The notes below the pieces were generated by a model that ran no database searches, was not told the origin of the DNA, and saw only the letters and a list, made by a program, of their open reading frames with translations. Below are positions 58,994 through 64,000 of a stretch of 64,000 nucleotides of DNA, piece by piece; the stretch's first letter is position 1, and every line of letters begins with the position of its first letter. The translations under genes and the position numbers were made by a program. The DNA comes from Vigna angularis (lineage: Eukaryota; Streptophyta; Magnoliopsida; Fabales; Fabaceae), in NCBI RefSeq assembly GCF_016808095.1, contig NC_068971.1, forward strand, positions 3,732,501 through 3,796,500. The letters run 5' to 3'.

Positions 58994-59143
58994 AAGAGAG
59001 ATCTCCCATTGTTACAAGAAAAATAATTGGACATTGTGATCTGATGTTAACTTGTTAGTTTACATGGGGGTGGTGCATTGAAAAGTTTATGTTAATGTCT
59101 TGAGTGTTTGGACTATGTAAATACTCCGCAATCCTATGTTATC

Positions 59144-59149
59144 AATAAA
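59144..59149 (+). terminator. Polyadenylation signal of the F-box gene
   Basis: AATAAA about 150 bases after the stop codon, in TATCAATAAATGTG context. Confidence 0.6.
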
Positions 59150-59159
59150 TGTGTTTATT

Positions 59160-61796
59160 AAGCTCCTACTCTAACACGTGATAATGTTCTTTTTGTCAGC
59201 CCAACCTAGATTGGGTTACCTATGATTGTGGCGGAGTGAAGAACAATTTCTGTACTAGTTTGGAGAAGTGTTGTCTTCTATAGTAAGTTGCATCATTATC
59301 TCTATCTTTTGTGCTTGTTTTAAAATGTTACGTTTCTATTCTATGATACTTGATGTGATTCATGGAGAGGTACAACTATTTATATAAATAGACGTCGTCT
59401 TGCAATTAAGTGTAGCGGTTACTTAACTGAGAAGGGTTGTCAAGTAAGTATTTACTGTTGATATGGAGAAACTTTTGATTTGAGGGAGAGGAACTTATTC
59501 TTAGTGAATTTGTTTGTAGATTTACTACAATGGATGAATTTTTAGTGTGATGGTTAAAGATACATGTTTCTTTTTCAACGAGGCATCCTGGAGATTTTAA
59601 AAAGTTGAATCTAAGTTTGACGTTTTCATTACTGGAAAGCATAAGAGAATGTTGTTAGAGAAAACTCAATGTTATTACTTTGAACTCTAGTAAAAAAATG
59701 TTTCAGCAAGTTTAAAAAAAAGATTGTAGTATGATTATGAATGGAGTTTGAGAATTTCTACAATGCAAATTCCTTAGTCAATAACATATATCTGAAATAG
59801 AGCACTCATACTAGATAAGTAATGAAAAAGTAATCAGACAAATCATATATGAGGATAATCATTGTTGTTATTCTCATTACCAAAATTGCATCACTATTTA
59901 AAGCAAATCTTGATGTATGGAATAGAGAACTCTCTTACCAAAAATAGGGTACAATATCTAAGAATGAGAACAAGAATAGGAAGAGATCTAAGTCTAGACA
60001 AAGTAATGGTGGAAGTAATGTTTTTAACATTATAAGTTATATTTTAAAAGGAATTATAGAAAAGGATACGTTGTAAAAGGAATGGTGGAGACAATAATAG
60101 GCAGAAGAAGGCTAATTACTTTGATAAATTGTGTGGGTCTGATTAAGTAACTTTAATCAAAGACGATTTTGAATCATCAATAATCTTAATGATGTCTAAC
60201 ATTGTTAATGTTACAGAGAAGATTATAAATTATAAATATTCATTCTCATGATATTTGACCGATTCCAAAATTTAGAAAAGTTCAATCCTTCTCATTAATG
60301 GAGAATATTACAAGGTACATTAGTTGTCCTGTGTCATAAAAGAGGTAGGTTAGGTTACAATCAACTTGTAATATTCTGTTCCACTCTTAAAGAAAAAAAA
60401 TTACGTCCTAAATATCAGCTATATTTTTTATCTAATAGTAAGTTCTCAATCTAATAATTGATATCAACAAGTACACTCTTAAATAATAAAAAAAAAAGTT
60501 ACTTCATGAATATCAGTCATAAGGGTTCTCGTACTGGTAACTGTTACCATAGTCGATATTGCAAGTTCAATTTCATCTTATAACTTATGGTATGCATTTA
60601 ACTTTTTTGTAATTTTCAGAAGGGTCTAACTTATCAGAACATAAAGGTGTTGTGGCTTCCACAAATTTGTTAGAATTCAGTAGATGAATATAATGATAAT
60701 TAAATAAGGATGTTTGCAATTTATTTTATAACGTTTGTCATTTAATTCTAATAAATAAAAAAACATAAAATTAAATAAGTTAAAGAAAGAGAACAGATGA
60801 AATATAGAGGAGTCTGATGTATACTACTACAGAAAAAGAAAATCAAACATATACTTATTCTTTTTACTCATATCTCTTTTGTTCTGTTCCAATTTTAAGT
60901 AAAAGAAGATAACTCTTTCACACTTCTTTGAAATATTGATTTCATAATATAGTATTTCTAATACCTAAGTATTTACTGTTTCACGTACAATTTTATTTTT
61001 ACATATGCAAATAATGAATGTTTAAAATATAAGAATTTGAATAGTTATATATTAATTTTTTTATGTTATTATACTCACTAAAGTTCTTAATGGAAATTAT
61101 TTTTGAGAATATATAAGTTTTGAATATATTATTTTAGTTTTTCGAATTCCTTTCTTTATGTGTTTCTTATGTTTTTTTTAGTAGTATTTTTCTAATTCCA
61201 ATTATTATTTTAGGAATAAATATATTTTTGTCCTTAGATTATAAGTAAAATTAGAACTAGTGTAAAACTTTCATTTCTGTTTGGTCTTTAACTTTGAAAA
61301 ACAATTGACCTATGACCAATTAACACGTTTCTTAATATGTGTTGTCCACATTTTAATTAAATTATGCTTTGCTCAGTTTTAATTCTAATTTAATTTTACT
61401 TTATAGAAACTAGGAAATGCAATGAATTATTTAACTTCATTAAAAATATTAATAAGATTTTCCATTTCATTCTGTTTAATTTACATTATAATAAAGGTAT
61501 ATATAAAGTAATTTTAAATTTACGATAAATATATACGTAAAGTAATTAAAAATTTAGTTAATAATAAAAATATAAATGTCAAGGAAAAATATTGAATCCT
61601 ACTGGTGATTGTAAAATAGCAATTAGATTAAAGCAAAATATATATTTTAAAAATTTGGACACTTAAAAAGCAACAAATTACTTTTATTCATTCTCAATTA
61701 TATTGTAATTAATAAGTTGAAATGTCAATAAATTTATTTTCTTTTTAATTAATATAATTTATTATTTTTTAATTAATATTATTAATTTTCTTTCTA
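59160..61796. other. AT-rich intergenic, no gene supported
   Basis: About 2.6 kb downstream of the F-box gene with no coding or structured feature recognised. Confidence 0.5.
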
Positions 61797-62247
61797 TGTA
61801 ACATCTCATTAATAATATAAAATTACTAAAAAAATATTATAAAATTAATGAAACAGATAGCTAGAAAATATGAATTTCTTAAAAGAAATAAATTTCTATA
61901 TAGAGGAGTTTACGAACTACTTGATCTTTGTTTTCATCATAGATGTATCACCACTTAACTCTTCGTCTGGTCACACCGTAAAATGATCATAGCAAGAGAA
62001 ACAAAAAAAAACATAAAACACACAAAAACACATAACAGGGTAAGCTTGTATACAAAAAAGTTATCCTTAAACAATTAAATAATGTTGAATACAACATGAA
62101 TAATACAATGAATCATATACATGAACACAGACGGTTGACACCAAATTCAATTATCCGAATACATGTCCTTAACATCAGAATCCACTAGAGACGTTCCCTT
62201 GTGGTGGTCCTTATGCTCTATATTGCCATAGCCAAAAGGGTTATCAT

Positions 62248-62783
62248 TAGAGTCGTAAAAATTGATTAAGACCCATGAGTCAACCTGGCCTACCATGAGT
62301 TTGAATCAAGTTAGATTAAAAAAATTGTAAATTTCGTCACGGGCCAAAAATAAACTCGGTCCACTAAGAACACGGTTCACCTAGGTTGAACTGGTGATAA
62401 GCCAGGTTGGCTCACCAACTCACCCATAAATTCTAAATATTATATTATATTAAAAAAATTGAAAATCCCAAATACTTTCATATTTCTAAATGTATTTGGA
62501 TTGTATTGTAGTTTTGTGATTTTAGATTGTATTTGGAGTTTAACATCATTGTATTTGGATTGAACTTTATTTAGATTTTAATAAAAAAAAATTGTAATTT
62601 TTTTGGGATTGAAGAAAAAAAATTGTAATTAAGTGAGTCAATACATTTAACCCACCAAACCGTAGTGAGTTAGGCCGAGTTTGAATTTTTTGAACTCGCT
62701 AATAAGTTTGTCGGGTTAGGTTGACTCACTAAGTGACCAATCCCGTGGTGGGCCAAGCCAGATGGCCGATTTTGACAGCTCTA
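62248..62783. mobile_element. hAT-like MITE nested in element C
   Basis: A 536-bp diverged relative of 17711-18262. Left end TAGAGTCGTAAAAATTG, right end CGATTTTGACAGCTCTA, with internal CAACCTGGCCTACCATGAG and GTGGTGGGCC phrases. It is flanked by GTTATCAT (62240-62247) and GTTATCAC (62784-62791), a 7-of-8 match to the expected hAT duplication. Confidence 0.8.
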
Positions 62784-63169
62784 GTTATCACCTTATCACA
62801 CACGAGGTTAATCCCCTTCGCGCTAGGACCAAAAAAGTCAATTCACTAGGACCTTCTGCAACTCTCAGCACATAACTCATTCTACTTTATTTGAGTGTAA
62901 ATGATTATTAAAGTATCAAGATATCTCAATACTAAATATGATACATCAATGCATACACTAAAGTTACTACCATAAAGAATTTCTTCTCGAAATTCCTTAA
63001 ACATCGTCGTCATCATACATTCTCACAACATTTTCATCTCAATTAAACACAATCAAAATCATCAACATGCATAAGGTCCATCACAGACATATCTCAAACA
63101 ACCAAACGAGAAAAAAGAGCCAACATACAAACTGATACTCAATGACATTTTTGGCACTTAACAACATTC

Positions 63170-63400
63170 TTCTTGCAAAAAGTTGCGCTCAACGGAACTT
63201 TCCGGCGCTCAGTGTCTTGAAGCTAAAATTCTCCAAACCTGTAATACAGAGATGGCGCTCAATGGTGTCCAACGGTTACTCAGTACCAAAACATTCACAA
63301 AACATGACACTCAGCAGTACAAACTAGCGCTCAGCGACCTAGAGCTAAAATGCTCCTAGACCTACACAACGAGGTTGGCGCTCAGCGTTAGCGTACTACT
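63170..63400. repeat. GCGCTCAGCG dyad-motif cluster in element C
   Basis: At least five copies of GGCGCTCAGNG / GCGCTCAANGG (near 63186, 63206, 63255, 63327, 63376) plus looser CACTCAGCAG forms. The complement CGCTGAGCGC is dyad-symmetric. A longer unit GAGCTAAAATGCTCC / AAGCTAAAATTCTCC is also repeated. Confidence 0.8.
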
Positions 63401-63420
63401 ACTAAACGTTGTACCAGATA

Positions 63421-64000
63421 TTAGTAGATTAAATTTTGTAAGTTGGGGGAAATGAGACTTGTTCAATTGATCAATTTGGTATTTCCCTCTTAGTCTTTGC
63501 TAAAAAAATAATTTTTAAAAGTTAGAGCTCATATTAATTTGTTCAATTGAATCAACACAAAATCAACACAAACACTCAAGCAGAAATAATCATCCAAATC
63601 ATACAAATCAAACCAGTAGTACACACCAAATCAAATTCATCAAAAACGGTTAATTTTCATCCCCAATATGCAATAAAGCCAAGACAAGGATTATCCACTC
63701 AAAAAAATGAGCAAAACTCAACTTACACAACTAAGAACACTATGTAAGATGAAAACTATTACTTTAATTGTTTCTGATCATTAAATTTGCTTTTTATTAA
63801 AAATGTTTGTTTAATAAAATAAGTAAGGTTATGTTTAGTAAAATTAACCTATAAGCTAAGTTATTGGAATATAAGTGCGTGGTAAACTAGTTAGTAAATA
63901 TAAAATGACATAAAAGAATATAAATACGAAAATTTTATTATATAAATTAAATTGGTATATTTTTATACAAAAATGTATTATTAATTTTAATTTTTTTTAA
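63421..64000. other. AT-rich sequence to the window end, nothing recognised
   Basis: No coding or repeat structure is supported. Part of this may still belong to element C, whose far end could not be located. Confidence 0.4.

Larger units (their letters stand above)
61797..63420 (-). mobile_element. LTR-type element C, minus strand (far end uncertain), interrupted by a hAT-like MITE
   Basis: On the minus strand it ends AATGAGATGTTACA at 61797, like the GGATGTTACA / GGATGTCACA ends of elements A and B. It also shares AAGCTTACCCTG (62037-62048 region), GCTATGATCATTTTACGGTG (61969-61990 region), GGATTAACCTCGTG (62810-62825) and AGGTCCTAGTGA (62835-62850) with them in the same order. A nested MITE (62248-62783) splits it. 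Near 63170-63400 it carries its own dyad motif. The 5' end was not found, and no coding domain is present. Confidence 0.6.

Overview
This is plant nuclear DNA, almost certainly from a warm-season legume (Phaseoleae; Vigna or Phaseolus would fit). The sequence is very AT-rich, the genes have GT-AG introns, and the transposable-element remnants are of kinds I associate with legume genomes. The assignment rests on the appearance of the protein families and repeats, not on a database search.

Genes. (1) The first 34 kb carries a same-strand tandem array of UDP-glycosyltransferases resembling UGT83A1: a 3' fragment cut by the window edge (1-261) and five complete two-exon genes (3244-5686, 11458-12907, 14491-17082, 22854-24537, 32044-34253). 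Each is split by one phase-1 intron at the same place and encodes 444-446 residues with a 44-residue PSPG box ending in Gln. (2) At 44437-46518 lies a four-exon cytochrome P450 of the CYP716A type (triterpene, beta-amyrin C-28 oxidase family). It is complete except for one missing base in exon 1. A collapsed fragment of a close copy lies at 35913-36213. (3) On the minus strand at 52477-53270 are four exons of a decayed CLC-d-like chloride channel gene with a premature stop, a frameshift and an internal deletion. (4) An apparently intact single-coding-exon F-box gene lies at 58238-58993, with probable introns in its 5' UTR. A possible truncated first exon of an unrecognised gene lies at 39063-39290.

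Mobile DNA fills the rest. Complete insertions with exact target-site duplications include a Copia-like solo LTR (19748-20907, GATTT), a 2.9-kb solo LTR (47356-50266, AGATG), three Mutator-like MITEs of one family (1848-2422, 21294-21614, 55042-55219; 9-bp duplications) and a hAT-like MITE (17711-18262, 8-bp duplication). A second hAT-like copy (62248-62783, near-perfect duplication) is nested in another LTR-type element. LTR-type blocks with unresolved left or right ends lie at about 36345-38780, 39300-42692 (Ogre/Tat-like) and 61797-63420 (minus strand).

The most striking unexplained pattern is that nearly every long LTR-type element here carries many copies of a short dyad-symmetric motif, with a different motif in each element: TAATCGATTA, TCGCATAGCGA, ACGTTCGT, CGCTGAGCG and TGGGCTTAAGCCCA. 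Three of these elements (about 36.3-38.8 kb, 47.4-50.3 kb and 61.8-63.4 kb) also share conserved non-motif blocks, so they look like relatives whose motif has been swapped. Among the genes, all five complete UGTs carry Thr or Ser where the His-Asp catalytic relay of plant UGTs normally has Asp. The proximity of the UGT array and the CYP716A gene suggests, without proving, a triterpenoid-related locus.
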